A stretch of DNA of 50,477 nucleotides from Acidobacteriota bacterium. Its GTDB lineage: Bacteria; Acidobacteriota; Blastocatellia; UBA7656. Made by a program: the position numbers and the translations under genes. The stretch spans positions 1 to 50,477 of the forward strand of contig JACQDB010000113.1 of NCBI GenBank assembly GCA_016201275.1, in the 5' to 3' direction. Under the pieces are notes generated by a model. That model was not told the origin of the DNA. It did no database searches and worked only from the letters and a program-made list of their open reading frames with translations. Below, piece by piece: positions 1-8,475 of the stretch (positions are counted from its first letter, which is position 1; every line of letters starts with the position of its first letter).

Positions 1-26
1 CTGATTTCATTGGCTTTTTCAGCACC

Positions 27-73
27 TGGAATGATTGAACCTCAGCTTGTTGAGGTGAGGTTCAATCATTCCA
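27..73. repeat. 18-bp perfect inverted repeat
   Basis: The arms 27-44 (TGGAATGATTGAACCTCA) and 56-73 are perfect reverse complements with an 11-nt spacer. The inner bases CCTCA and TGAGG can also pair in an alternative way. The word GGAATGATTGAACCT differs by one base from GGAACGATTGAACCT inside the mobile-element-like repeat at 3669-3841, so it may be a relic of the same family (inference). Confidence 0.8.
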
Positions 74-173
74 AGCGCGCACCGCAACGTCAGCGCTTGA
101 TTGGTGTGGTTCAATTTGAAATTGTACAAAGTCGAGCTTAGAATTGTGGATTAATTAAGGTGCAACCTTGTAC

Positions 174-247
174 GGGCGACCCTCTGTGGTCGCCCCTCCT
201 GGGAATGCTAATGGATTTCGAGGAGGGGCGACCACAGAGGGTCGCCC
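174..247. repeat. 27-bp perfect inverted repeat of the GGGCGACC family
   Basis: The arms 174-200 and 221-247 are perfect reverse complements around a 20-nt spacer. Each arm is itself partly palindromic (GGGCGACC ... GGTCGCCC). The same core, TACGGGCGACC, recurs at 14597, 18112 and 27394, always between genes, which makes this a dispersed palindromic repeat family. Confidence 0.85.
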
Positions 248-346
248 CTACAGGGCATTGGAAAATCTCTCAAGTTTTGCAGGTTATTTCATCCACAATT
301 CTTAAAAGTTTCGCCGCGTCTATTTTCTATCGCCGTAATAAAATCA

Positions 347-383
347 GGGTTGGCTTTTTTTCTTGTGAGAAAATCGCCAACCC
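347..383 (-). terminator. Putative intrinsic terminator of the BNR-repeat gene
   Basis: GGGTTGGC (347-354) pairs with GCCAACCC (376-383), and the inner T-run and GAGAAAA extend the stem to a small TTGT loop. Read on the minus strand it lies about 55 nt past the stop of the gene ending at 437. It is followed by TGATTTTATTA, which is only moderately T-rich. Confidence 0.5.
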
Positions 384-436
384 TTCACGAAAGCTACACG
401 CGAATCTGTACGAAAAGTTGTCAGGTTTTACTGCCC

Positions 437-3400
437 TTATTTTTTCCCTTCATCGGCCTCGACTACAACTTTGGTGGTGTACTCTTTGCCGCCGGCGTTG
501 AGTTTTACCAGATAAGTGCCGGGGTCAGCCGCAGGCCCCAGAAAAGCGCCGAATTGACCGCCGCCAGCGCCGCCGAAATTTGGCGGCGCAGCGGCGGGTC
601 TGGTCGGCGTCTCGCCGCGCAAATTCCACTGTACGCGATTCACGCCGACCTCTTTCGTGCCGGTGAGATTGCGTACTAATTTGCCGGTTATATCACTGAT
701 GGTAATCTTCACTTCGCCTTCGGGTGCGGCTTTCAAATAATAGCTGATCGCGGTGCCGGGCGCAGGGTTCGCGCCGCGATAAAACTTCGCACCACCCACG
801 GCTCGACTCAAGGTTACATCCGCCAGCCATTGCACGCCCGGTCGCACCTCAAATAAATAGACCTCCGCATCGTTTACTTTATCGCTCCACTGTTGCAATG
901 CCGTGATGTCGTCCATGATGTAGATGCCGCGTCCGTGAGTGCCTATAATCAAATCGTTATCGCGTGGATGAATCAATATGTCGTCAATGCGAATCATCGG
1001 CAAGCCGTTCATCAAGCGTTCCCAGCTTGCGCCGCCATTCAACGAAATGAAGAAACCAAATTCGGTGCCGACGTACAATAGGTTCTTGTTTTTTGGGTCT
1101 TCGCGCACGACGTTGACGTTGCCGGTCTCCGGCAGATTGTTGGCAATCGCTGTCCAACTTGCGCCGTAATCGCGACTGACGAACAAGTACGGTTTGAAAT
1201 CATCCTGGCGATGCGCGTCTATGGAAACGTAACAAGTGCCAGCGTCAAAGTGCGACGGCTCGACGCGGCTGATGTGGGGGTTATGAGTGGGCGCGCCCTG
1301 GATGTTCTCCACGACATTTTTCCAACTGACGCCGCCATCTCGACTCACCTGCACATTGCCATCGTCCGTGCCGACCCACAACACCCCAGGCATTACCGGC
1401 GATTCGGCAAGCGTGACGATGTGACCATAGCTGCCAGCGCCGTCGTGCTTTGAGGCCATAGGCTCTTTGCCTGCCACACCCATAATCGGCAGCGTCGCAC
1501 GGTCTATTTGTTTGGTCAAATCCGGCGTTGCCGTCCAGGTATCGCCGCGATTGACCGACTTGAAAAGTTTGTTGCCGCCTACGTAAAGGGTTTGCGGATT
1601 GTGCGGCGAAATCTGCATCGGCGTATTCCAGTAAAAGCGAAACTGCTCGCCCACCGGCGGCGTCGGCACAACATTCGGCGGCCCGGCAGCAAAGCCGCCG
1701 CCGAAAGCTGGCGCGGGTGGTTGCTGTGGCGAGGCCGCTGGCGTACTGGCGGAAGCGCCGCTTTGCCCACTCGATTGAACTCCCCCCGGATTGCCCGTCG
1801 GCGGAGCCGAAGTCACAGAACTGGCTCCTGTAGCCGATCCTGGGGCTTGCGGTTGCGGAGCGCGTGGGCGTTGCGGAGCGCGTGGGCGTATGCTCACCTG
1901 ACGACCGGTGCGTAAATCCAGACGTTGCAGCGCGCCGTTCTGCGACTCCGAATAGACGATGTTGTAATCGCTTGGGTCAACCTGAGTATAAAAACCGTCG
2001 CCGCCACCGACGCGAAACCAGTCGGGGTTAGTGATGCCCAAAGGATTGCGCGTAGCGCTGGGCGCGCCCCAACTGCCGTTGTCCTGCAAACCGCCATAAA
2101 CGTAATAAGGCTTTCGCAGATCCGCACTGACGGCGTAAAACTGCGACGCCGGAATGGTGTTGACGAACTCCCAAGTGTTGCCCTGGTCATACGAAATGTC
2201 GAGGCCGCCATCGTTGCCAAGCAGTACATGATTATCGTTTTGTGGGTCAATCCAGATGGCGTGATGGTCGCTGTGGGCGATGCCTTGCACGATTTTGAAG
2301 GTCTTGCCCCCATCGGTGGATTTATGAAATGGCGCGCCGCCGGTGTAAATAATCTGGTCGTTTTTGGGATCAACGCGAATCTGGCTGTAATACATAGGCC
2401 GGTCGTTGTTGTTGCTCATGATTTTCCAGGTCTTGCCTTTATCATCCGACCGCCAGACGCCGCTTTTTTTCATATCGGGAGGGCTGGACGGCGTTTGCGT
2501 TTGAACGCCTCTGCCGCCTTGTCCAGCTTGACCGCTGCCGGGTTGTTCTTCACCGCCGCCGGTTCCGGCGCTGACACCGACTTCGATTTGCGCGTACACG
2601 ACGTTGGGATTCGAGCGCGAGACATCCAGCCCTATGCGACCGAGAACTTTATCTTCGGGCAAGCCGTTGCCTTCCAGTCGCGTCCAGTTTTTTCCGGCAT
2701 CCGTAGTCTTCCAGATGCCGCTGCCCACGCCGCCGCCGTTGAATCCCCAAGCGGTGCGCCGCCGTTGATAAGACGCCGCGTACAAAGTCTTGTTATCCAC
2801 GGCGTCCATCACGAGGTCGGTAAAGCCGGTGTCTTCGTTGATGAACTTGATGTTGTTCCAAGTCGCGCCGCCGTCGGTGGTTTTATAAACGCCGCGCTCT
2901 GTGTTTGCGCCGTACAGATGTCCCGGCACGGCTACATAAACGACGTTGGCATCCTTCGGGTCGGTGACGATGCGGGCGATGCTCTGCGAATCTTTCAAGC
3001 CCAGGTTGGTGAAAGTTTTTCCGGCATCGGTTGATTTATAAATGCCGTCGCCGATGGTCGAACTCTGGCGATTGTTGGCTTCGCCGGTTCCCACCCAAAT
3101 AATTTTCGGGTCTTGCGGACAGATGGCGAGGTCGCCCACCGAATTGTTGGTATAAGAGTCGAAGATCGGTTCAAAGGTGGTGCCGTTATTGGTGGTCTTC
3201 CACACGCCGTTGGTGGCAAAGCCCACATAGAAGGTGTAAGGATTGTTTTCGACAACCGCCAGGTCATCTATACGTCCGCCCATGCTGGCGGGGCCTATGC
3301 CGCGCCACATAAAATTTTTTAATAAGGGATGGCTCGACATATTGATTTTCGGCAACGGCGGCGGCGGTAGCACGAAGCCTTGTGCCAAAACCAACAGATT

Positions 3401-3466
3401 CGCCAACAGCGTGCTAACCATACACACGGCAATGGACACCCCAAGTGATTGCAGAATTCGTTTCAT
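437..3466 (-). CDS. Secreted BNR/Asp-box (sortilin/VPS10-like) repeat protein
   Basis: This 1009-residue protein has an N-terminal signal peptide (about residues 1-29, ending near VLAQG). Many Asp-box turns follow (S/T-x-D-x-G-x-T-W/F), for example KSTDAGKTF, KTTDAGKNW, RSDDKGKTW, SYDQGNTW, SRDGGVSW and SLNGGASW. Such turns mark the blades of a six- to ten-bladed propeller of the VPS10/exo-sialidase-like fold. A Pro/Ala/Gly/Ser-rich linker at roughly residues 530-610 splits the propeller region and contains a duplicated RPRAPQ encoded by an 18-bp tandem repeat near 1857-1892. The C-terminal 130 residues look like a FlgD-type Ig domain ending in beta strands. Proteins of this kind are usually annotated as glycosyl hydrolase, but no catalytic motif is evident, so binding or a structural role is equally possible. 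The protein is predicted to be exported. A hairpin terminator candidate follows at 347-383. Confidence 0.85.
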   Translation of the reverse strand: MKRILQSLGVSIAVCMVSTLLANLLVLAQGFVLPPPPLPKINMSSHPLLKNFMWRGIGPASMGGRIDDLAVVENNPYTFYVGFATNGVWKTTNNGTTFEPIFDSYTNNSVGDLAICPQDPKIIWVGTGEANNRQSSTIGDGIYKSTDAGKTFTNLGLKDSQSIARIVTDPKDANVVYVAVPGHLYGANTERGVYKTTDGGATWNNIKFINEDTGFTDLVMDAVDNKTLYAASYQRRRTAWGFNGGGVGSGIWKTTDAGKNWTRLEGNGLPEDKVLGRIGLDVSRSNPNVVYAQIEVGVSAGTGGGEEQPGSGQAGQGGRGVQTQTPSSPPDMKKSGVWRSDDKGKTWKIMSNNNDRPMYYSQIRVDPKNDQIIYTGGAPFHKSTDGGKTFKIVQGIAHSDHHAIWIDPQNDNHVLLGNDGGLDISYDQGNTWEFVNTIPASQFYAVSADLRKPYYVYGGLQDNGSWGAPSATRNPLGITNPDWFRVGGGDGFYTQVDPSDYNIVYSESQNGALQRLDLRTGRQVSIRPRAPQRPRAPQPQAPGSATGASSVTSAPPTGNPGGVQSSGQSGASASTPAASPQQPPAPAFGGGFAAGPPNVVPTPPVGEQFRFYWNTPMQISPHNPQTLYVGGNKLFKSVNRGDTWTATPDLTKQIDRATLPIMGVAGKEPMASKHDGAGSYGHIVTLAESPVMPGVLWVGTDDGNVQVSRDGGVSWKNVVENIQGAPTHNPHISRVEPSHFDAGTCYVSIDAHRQDDFKPYLFVSRDYGASWTAIANNLPETGNVNVVREDPKNKNLLYVGTEFGFFISLNGGASWERLMNGLPMIRIDDILIHPRDNDLIIGTHGRGIYIMDDITALQQWSDKVNDAEVYLFEVRPGVQWLADVTLSRAVGGAKFYRGANPAPGTAISYYLKAAPEGEVKITISDITGKLVRNLTGTKEVGVNRVQWNLRGETPTRPAAAPPNFGGAGGGQFGAFLGPAADPGTYLVKLNAGGKEYTTKVVVEADEGKK

Positions 3467-3922
3467 CTCTGGAGAATTCCTTTCGATATTTTTTGTACGA
3501 ACCGTTTGCAGAAATGCGCGGATAAAAAACTTTCTGTCAACCCCGGCTTGTACGTCAAGACAGGAGAAGCGGTCACAGCGGAATGCCAGCGGGACACGAC
3601 TTGCCGAAAGTACACGTTATAGCGAGACGGCGAAGAGGCGAGGCAGCGACATGAGGAGAGCGTTTGATGATAGTGCTAAAAAAGTAATACTGAAGTGGGA
3701 ACGATTGAACCTAGGAGTAGCTCCGTAGAAGCGGCCTGTCTATAGATATGAAGTACGCGAAGTTCTCTAGCTCCGAGGTGCGCCTACAAAGCTAAACCGG
3801 CGCAGTTGGTTGCCGGTCGCGCCTTACTTTTTAGCACTTCCCGTTTGATCAACTTACGCTCGTTACTTCGCCGTGTCACCACCTCGCCCCTTCGTCGTGT
3901 CTTTTTCAACTATGCCTATGGC
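3467..3922. other. Gene-free stretch carrying a MITE-like element
   Basis: No gene is supported between the two minus-strand genes. The centre is the element at 3669-3841. The flanks contain the loosely mirrored words CGGCGAAGAGGCGAGG and CACCACCTCGCCCCTTCG, too imperfect to call a second repeat. The overlapping open frame at 3243-3728 runs antisense into the BNR gene and is rejected. Confidence 0.6.
3669..3841. mobile_element. MITE-like non-autonomous element with 8-bp target duplication
   Basis: The 173-bp element has imperfect terminal inverted repeats. The left end reads GATAGTGCTAAAAAAGTAAT, and the right end read backwards is GGAAGTGCTAAAAAGTAAGG. It is flanked by the direct repeat CGTTTGAT at 3661-3668 and 3842-3849, as expected for a target-site duplication. 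Inside is the module CTCCGTAGAAGCGGCCTG followed by TCTATAGATATGAAGTAC, which also occurs in the larger relative at 44931-45380. It has no coding capacity and would need a transposase in trans. Confidence 0.7.
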
Positions 3923-4798
3923 TTACTTTTTCGCGTAGCTGTTGAAGATGATTTCAATCCAGCGATTGGCATTGATAAAACCGCTGCCCCACTCTTTCCA
4001 TTTTTCGGGAAAGCCTTCGCTTTGAAGCGTCTTCACATCTTTGCCCGTCGCCATGCCTTGGCGAACGATGGCGGTCGTTGCCATCAACATTTCGTGATAC
4101 TTCTTCAAATCATCGAGATTGGAAAGCGGACCGTGACCAGGAATGATTTTCACATCGGCAGGGAGTTTGCCCATCACCTCCTGAACATTTTTTATCAGGC
4201 CTTCGACGCTGCCGCCGCTCGATAAATCAACAAACGGGAAACGTCCGGCAAAAAAATCATCGCCCATGTGAACGACATTCGATTGCGTGAAAAAGATGAT
4301 GCTGTCGCTATCCGTGTGGCCGTGTGGAAAATGGATGGCGCGAATCTCTTCGCCATTGAAATGCACGGCAAGCGACTGGTCAAAGGTAATAACCGGCAAA
4401 GCTTCTTTGACAGCAGGCTTGGTTGTCGTGTTGCCTTCCTTGAGGCGCTTGCGAACATTGGTCTGCGCGATGATGGGGGCTTCGCTTCCAAACGACGCAT
4501 TGCCGCCAGTGTGATCGCCGTGCCAATGCGTGTTCAGTATGAATTTCAATTTTCCCGGATTCAATTCTTTGAGCGCGGCGCGAATCTTATCGGCCAGCGG
4601 CGCGAACTGGTCATCCACAATTAAGATGCCGTCATCGCCAACCGAGACGCCGATGTTGCCGCCGACGCCTTCAAGCATATAGACATTGCCCGCCACTTTG
4701 GTGGACTTCATCTGCACGTTGGACAAATTTTGCTGCGCGGAGACGCCGCCCGCGCCCATCACGCATAACAATCCACAAACGAGAAACACTCTGATCAT
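3923..4798 (-). CDS. Exported metallo-beta-lactamase-fold hydrolase
   Basis: The 291-residue protein begins with a signal peptide (about residues 1-21, ending VSAQ). The zinc motif HxHxDH is present as HWHGDHTGGN (His91, His93, Asp95, His96). It is followed by a His in FPHGHTDSD (about 161), an Asp in MGDDFF (about 180) and a His in PGHGP (222), so the full two-metal site is present. The length and order fit the periplasmic MBL-fold hydrolases related to subclass B proteins and cyclase-like hydrolases. Whether it acts on beta-lactams cannot be told from sequence. A ribosome site AAGGAGAG lies 3 nt before the ATG. The gene stands alone; the gap on each side exceeds 400 bp. Confidence 0.9.
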   Translation of the reverse strand: MIRVFLVCGLLCVMGAGGVSAQQNLSNVQMKSTKVAGNVYMLEGVGGNIGVSVGDDGILIVDDQFAPLADKIRAALKELNPGKLKFILNTHWHGDHTGGNASFGSEAPIIAQTNVRKRLKEGNTTTKPAVKEALPVITFDQSLAVHFNGEEIRAIHFPHGHTDSDSIIFFTQSNVVHMGDDFFAGRFPFVDLSSGGSVEGLIKNVQEVMGKLPADVKIIPGHGPLSNLDDLKKYHEMLMATTAIVRQGMATGKDVKTLQSEGFPEKWKEWGSGFINANRWIEIIFNSYAKK

Positions 4799-5222
4799 AG
4801 ACTCTCCTTTTCAAGCGAACCAATTTTTTCAGCATTGCAGCAACCACCTCAGAAAATCTCTCCAGTTCGCTAACTCCTCGGAGCCGTAGAGAGCGACGCA
4901 GTTGCGGTAAAGTCATTCGATTATACAAGCTGAAAATACTTGAGCAATGCGAAAACGCCTTTGGGGACAGACTCATCAAGGGCAAACGGTTGATTCTCAG
5001 AGCGCCATCCGTACCGATAATCGCCAACCGATCTATGAGATGAAAACAGGCCGTGGCAAGTGTTCGCGGCGGCTTCGTCGGTTCAGGAGTTTTTCCCCCC
5101 TCAACCAACAGCGCGGCGCAACTGCGCGCACGCCTGGGCTATCTTTTCCAATCTTTCTTGCGTTCAACTCGACGCTCGGTCACACTTGCGGTTCCAAGAA
5201 CGAGGGCTGCGCCAAGCCGGTT
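4799..5222. other. Gene-free stretch between divergent genes
   Basis: Open frames on both strands here have no recognisable protein character, so no gene is called. CTCCTCGGAGCCGTAGAGAGCG near 4875 is reminiscent of the CTCCGTAGGAGCG module of the element at 44931-45380 and may be a decayed relative, but the match is weak. I see no clear promoter. Confidence 0.45.
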
Positions 5223-5636
5223 ATGAACGACTCACCAGCGAAAACCTATGGATGGATGAAGCCGGTATTGCTGGCCGCCGGTGTCTATAACCTTTTGTGG
5301 GGCGCGTTGGTGGTGCTGTTTCCGTTCGCGCCGTTTCGCTGGCTTGGCATGGAGCCGCCGAATTATCCCGAAATTTGGCAATGCGTCGGCATGGTGGTGG
5401 GCGTTTATGGCGTCGGCTATGCGATTGCCGCCTTCGACCCGACGAAGCATTATCCCATCGTGCTGGTCGGTTTTTTAGGCAAGCTCTTTGGCCCTATAGG
5501 TTTTCTTGATGCGGCGTTCAAAGGGCGCTTGCCGTGGGCTTTTGGCTGGGTGAATGTGACCAACGATTTGATCTGGTGGATTCCCTTCACCGTGATTTTG
5601 TATCGCGCTTATCAATTTCATCGGCGCAAAAACTGA
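5223..5636 (+). CDS. Small four-helix membrane protein of unknown function
   Basis: I chose the ATG at 5223 rather than a longer in-frame start because the protein pattern begins only there. The product is 137 residues with four hydrophobic segments: about 13-32 (VLLAAGVYNLLWGALVVLFP), 45-65, 75-92 and 105-125. It ends in a basic tail, HRRKN. Related small membrane proteins are common in Planctomycetes and Acidobacteria and are sometimes mislabelled alkyl hydroperoxide reductase. No catalytic residues are visible. There is no good ribosome site upstream, so the start is less sure than the frame. Confidence 0.7.
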   Translation: MNDSPAKTYGWMKPVLLAAGVYNLLWGALVVLFPFAPFRWLGMEPPNYPEIWQCVGMVVGVYGVGYAIAAFDPTKHYPIVLVGFLGKLFGPIGFLDAAFKGRLPWAFGWVNVTNDLIWWIPFTVILYRAYQFHRRKN

Positions 5637-5926
5637 GGCGGCGGGTCGGGTTGGCAATGTGCTGCGGGTCAAGCAAGGTCTCTGACTTGGCGCTTCCTCG
5701 GGGCTTGGCGGCTTGGCGCGAAAAGGCTGTTTAATGAACTCAACCACCGCTTTCGCGCCAAGCCCCGCTAAGATTCGCAAAGATGCTTTTCACCTCATCG
5801 CAGCTATGGTGCAAGATGATCCTATATTGTCGTGCTGAAACCTGGCGTGCTTGAACTTGCAACTGCGCCTCGTGACATTGCCGCCGAAACGAAATTGAAA
5901 AGATGGCGTTGACGCTTTGCCTGTAA
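5637..5926. repeat. Intergenic stretch with a CTTGGCG-type palindrome
   Basis: GGCTTGGCGCGAAA at 5710-5723 pairs perfectly with TTTCGCGCCAAGCC at 5751-5764 around a 27-nt spacer. The same kind of palindrome, TTGGCGGCTTGGCGC with its complement, occurs at 47390-47451, so this is a second dispersed repeat family. The rest of the stretch (290 bp between convergent genes) shows no gene. Confidence 0.7.
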
Positions 5927-7471
5927 TCAGGGAGCAGCGCGAAAAGGCCCGGTTTTATTGGCGATTTTCACTATGCCTCGGATGAGTAACGTGACCAGAA
6001 CAACCCAGCCCACCGCCGCAAAGGTGAACAGGAAATACTGCATCGGCAAGGTGTAGCGAAACTCCGTATGCATGAAGGCTTGAAAGATAAAGTAGTAAAG
6101 CGGCACAATGAGCAGCAAGGCGGCGCGGCGGCGGCTCAACAAAAACACGACGATCACGCCCAGCACTATGAAGGTCTGCATGGCCTCTTTGGTCACCCTT
6201 TGCAAGCTTCGGAATAGAGGTCGCAGCCAGAAAAGTTTTCGCCCGACTTCGAGAGCAGAGAGACGAGACTGCGCGGCGATTTCCTGCCAGTTCGTTTTAA
6301 CGAGTGGCGGATTTTCCTGGGTCTGCAATGCCTGCGCTTGCGCTTCTACGGGTTTGGCAACCAGCGGCGCGTGCGCCGAATATTTCATCATATCGCGTAT
6401 GCGCCGCAGCATCACTCCGGCGTACCACACCGGATGCGCGGTGATGATGGCGAGGCTGCGCTTGACGTGGTCGCGGTCGCGCTTGATGCCATCAGGCGTC
6501 GACCACGCACCAGCGTAGCGCGGCTGACCATAATAGATCGCGTCCTGTTCGGCAACCTCTTCATCTTTGGCTACGGTTCCATAAGCATAGTTGCTCGCTT
6601 CACCCAACCCTTCCCACAGATTCAATCCTGTGCCGATGCTGACCGGAATGAATTCGCCATAGACCACATAGTTTTTTATGGTGATGGGCGCGATGACCGC
6701 AAGCGCCACCACCATCATCAAGGCGGCGCGCTTGAGCAGACGTCTGCGCGGCGTTGAAATCAACAACAACATCACCAGAAAAAACGGCGCGAGTAACATC
6801 GGTTGCGGCCTGAGCCAGGTAGCAATGCCAAACAGGAAACCGGCAGCGGCAAAAAGCCAGTAATCATAGCGCCGCACAGAGCGCGTCAAACAAAGCAAAT
6901 AAACTGCCGCCAGTATCGGCAGCGCGCACAGCGCATCCGGCAAAATAAAATTCGAGATGTGCGACAGATGATGCGAGAGTGCGGCCAACAAGCCTACCCC
7001 CATTCCGACCCGCCAACTGATCAACCTTCCGGCGATGAAAAAAATCAATACCGGCGACAACGAGTTCAAGAGATTTTGCAGCAGTTGAACTTTATAGAAA
7101 TCGCGGCTCGTCAATTTATAAACGGCGCTCAAAAAAACCGGATAGCCGGGGGCTTGCGCGATCCACACGGTGCGCCGTGGGTTGATGTCGTAAGGCCCCA
7201 ATAAGCCTTCGCCGTTGAGTATGCCGACAGCGCGCGAATCATAAGTGTCGGTGAGGCCGCCGAAGGGTTGTTCGGCGGTGTACATCACCGACGCTAGGTC
7301 AACGGCTTGCAGCGATTTGGTGGCAAACGAGAGCAGAAAAATCAGCAACGCAAGAATCAGTTTCGTCCGCCGACGGAAGGTTTCTTGGGTGGCAAGCACA
7401 CCGCCCAGATAGCGGCGGAGGGCGTAAACAGGAACGGCACTTTTTATTCTCACAAAGAAAGGTTGGCGCAT
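5927..7471 (-). CDS. GT-C fold membrane glycosyltransferase (GT39/ArnT-like)
   Basis: The 514-residue protein has a basic N-terminus, a first membrane helix at about 37-55 and roughly ten further helices. A loop after helix 1 carries acidic residues in TDTYDSRAVG, and APGYPVFLSAVY follows, the arrangement of PMT/ArnT-type transferases that use polyprenyl-phosphate sugars. The loop between about residues 290 and 420 is polar and probably periplasmic. It would act at the inner membrane, transferring a sugar to a lipid or protein; the acceptor is unknown. No sugar-biosynthesis partner is next to it. The ribosome site before the ATG at 7471 is weak, so a slightly later start is possible. Confidence 0.8.
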   Translation of the reverse strand: MRQPFFVRIKSAVPVYALRRYLGGVLATQETFRRRTKLILALLIFLLSFATKSLQAVDLASVMYTAEQPFGGLTDTYDSRAVGILNGEGLLGPYDINPRRTVWIAQAPGYPVFLSAVYKLTSRDFYKVQLLQNLLNSLSPVLIFFIAGRLISWRVGMGVGLLAALSHHLSHISNFILPDALCALPILAAVYLLCLTRSVRRYDYWLFAAAGFLFGIATWLRPQPMLLAPFFLVMLLLISTPRRRLLKRAALMMVVALAVIAPITIKNYVVYGEFIPVSIGTGLNLWEGLGEASNYAYGTVAKDEEVAEQDAIYYGQPRYAGAWSTPDGIKRDRDHVKRSLAIITAHPVWYAGVMLRRIRDMMKYSAHAPLVAKPVEAQAQALQTQENPPLVKTNWQEIAAQSRLSALEVGRKLFWLRPLFRSLQRVTKEAMQTFIVLGVIVVFLLSRRRAALLLIVPLYYFIFQAFMHTEFRYTLPMQYFLFTFAAVGWVVLVTLLIRGIVKIANKTGPFRAAP

Positions 7472-7513
7472 TAAAATAATGGTTGTCCTGGAAAATCTGC
7501 GCTGGTGGCAAAA

Positions 7514-7578
7514 GCATCTTTCGCTACCAGATCATCACGCGCATCTTTCGCTACCAGATCATCACCCGCATCTTTTGC
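7514..7578. repeat. 27-bp tandem repeat, about 2.4 copies
   Basis: The unit beginning GCATCTTTCGCTACCAGATC starts at 7514, 7541 and, partially, at 7568. The first two copies differ by one base. It lies between two minus-strand genes, immediately upstream of the glycosyltransferase start at 7471. It has no spacers, so it is not a CRISPR. Confidence 0.8.
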
Positions 7579-7703
7579 CAACCGCTCACCACCTTGCCTC
7601 ACCGAGGCGTCGTGAAGCTTTATGCTTCTGGGGTCTTTGTGGCAAAGCTTTTGCGGCGCAATCCCGTTGTCGAAACAGCGCAGCTTGCGCGAACGCCTGA
7701 ACT

Positions 7704-8294
7704 TTACGCGTTGGCGTTTTCGGCGCTCGCTGACTGCATGGCTTGCAGGGCGGCGGCGTTGCTCGATTGGGCAAACACCCGTTCCAGCAGCGGCTCGAAA
7801 TAGTCCAGCGGCAGCGTGTCATACTCATGATCGAAAGAGGTCTGATCCCATTCGTCAGCAAATTGCACGGCTTTTGAATACCACGCTTCGGCTTCGTATA
7901 GGCTGCGCCCATTCGGGTTTTTGCCCATCAGCGCGTAATAATGACGGCCTTGAAAATCCTGATGGGTGCGGATGATTTCATAAGTCTCCTGCGACACATA
8001 GGGCTTGAGAATTTCGGCGGCAATCGCCGGATGATTTTCAATCGAGATAACTTTGCCGATGTCGTGACACAGCGCCGCCACCACCATCTCTTCCGACGCC
8101 CCGGCGCGCAAGGCTCGCGTTGCGGTTTGCAAGACGTGTTGCAGTTGATTGAGGTTGAAGCCGTCCACCTGTTCTTGCAGTTGCTGCAACATGGATTTGA
8201 TGATTTGCGGCATACGGGCTTGCCGCGCTGCGACCTCGCGGGCGATGACCAGCCAGTCTTCGATGCGGCCTTCATCCATTCGTGTGAAAGACAT
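7704..8294 (-). CDS. HD-domain protein, PhnZ/MIOX-like
   Basis: The start is the ATG at 8294, preceded by AGGAGGA at ideal spacing; the longer frame to 8399 has no such site. The product has 196 residues. It has the HD pattern: a His in LNQLQHVLQ, the pair in VVAALCHDIGK, a further His in IENHPAIAAEIL and in IIRTHQDFQGRHY, and an Asp in VQFADEWDQTSFD. The spacing and the phrase ending in HDIGK resemble the PhnZ and inositol-oxygenase branch of HD proteins, which are mixed-valence di-iron oxygenases, more than classical nucleotide phosphohydrolases (inference from pattern memory). The tail after about 175 is Ala/Gln/Ser-rich and probably disordered. It is divergent from the gene at 8476. Confidence 0.75.
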   Translation of the reverse strand: MSFTRMDEGRIEDWLVIAREVAARQARMPQIIKSMLQQLQEQVDGFNLNQLQHVLQTATRALRAGASEEMVVAALCHDIGKVISIENHPAIAAEILKPYVSQETYEIIRTHQDFQGRHYYALMGKNPNGRSLYEAEAWYSKAVQFADEWDQTSFDHEYDTLPLDYFEPLLERVFAQSSNAAALQAMQSASAENANA

Positions 8295-8475
8295 GAAAAA
8301 TCCTCCTGAGATTTGCGATTCGTGGTTGACTAGAGAAATATAATCATGAAATATAAGAAGCACCACCCCGAAAAAGGATTTGCTGAGTTGCCCCATCAAC
8401 TTGGTCGGTTCAGGGCTGACGGAATTCTACCCCACGAAGCGTGACCTTATTTGCTGCCCCCAAGGAGTGCGAAGT

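Larger units (their letters stand above)
1..436. other. Gene-free stretch with two perfect palindromes and a terminator-like hairpin
   Basis: No credible gene is visible before the end of the first minus-strand gene at 437. The stretch holds an 18-bp inverted repeat (27-73), a 27-bp inverted repeat (174-247) and a hairpin at 347-383, each listed separately. The short open frames here read through these palindromes and resemble no protein I know. Confidence 0.6.

Noticed and set aside
1925-3034. 369-codon plus-strand open frame
   Set aside because: It is antisense to the BNR-repeat gene, which shows repeated Asp-box motifs and a signal peptide; the plus-strand reading has no family features.
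3243-3728. 161-codon plus-strand open frame
   Set aside because: It runs antisense to the BNR gene and then into the MITE-like element; its protein has no domain character.
4671-5108. 145-codon minus-strand open frame
   Set aside because: It overlaps the start of the metallo-beta-lactamase-fold gene in another frame and has no recognisable protein.
7514-7578. Tandem repeat as a CRISPR array
   Set aside because: The units abut each other with no spacers, and no cas genes are present.
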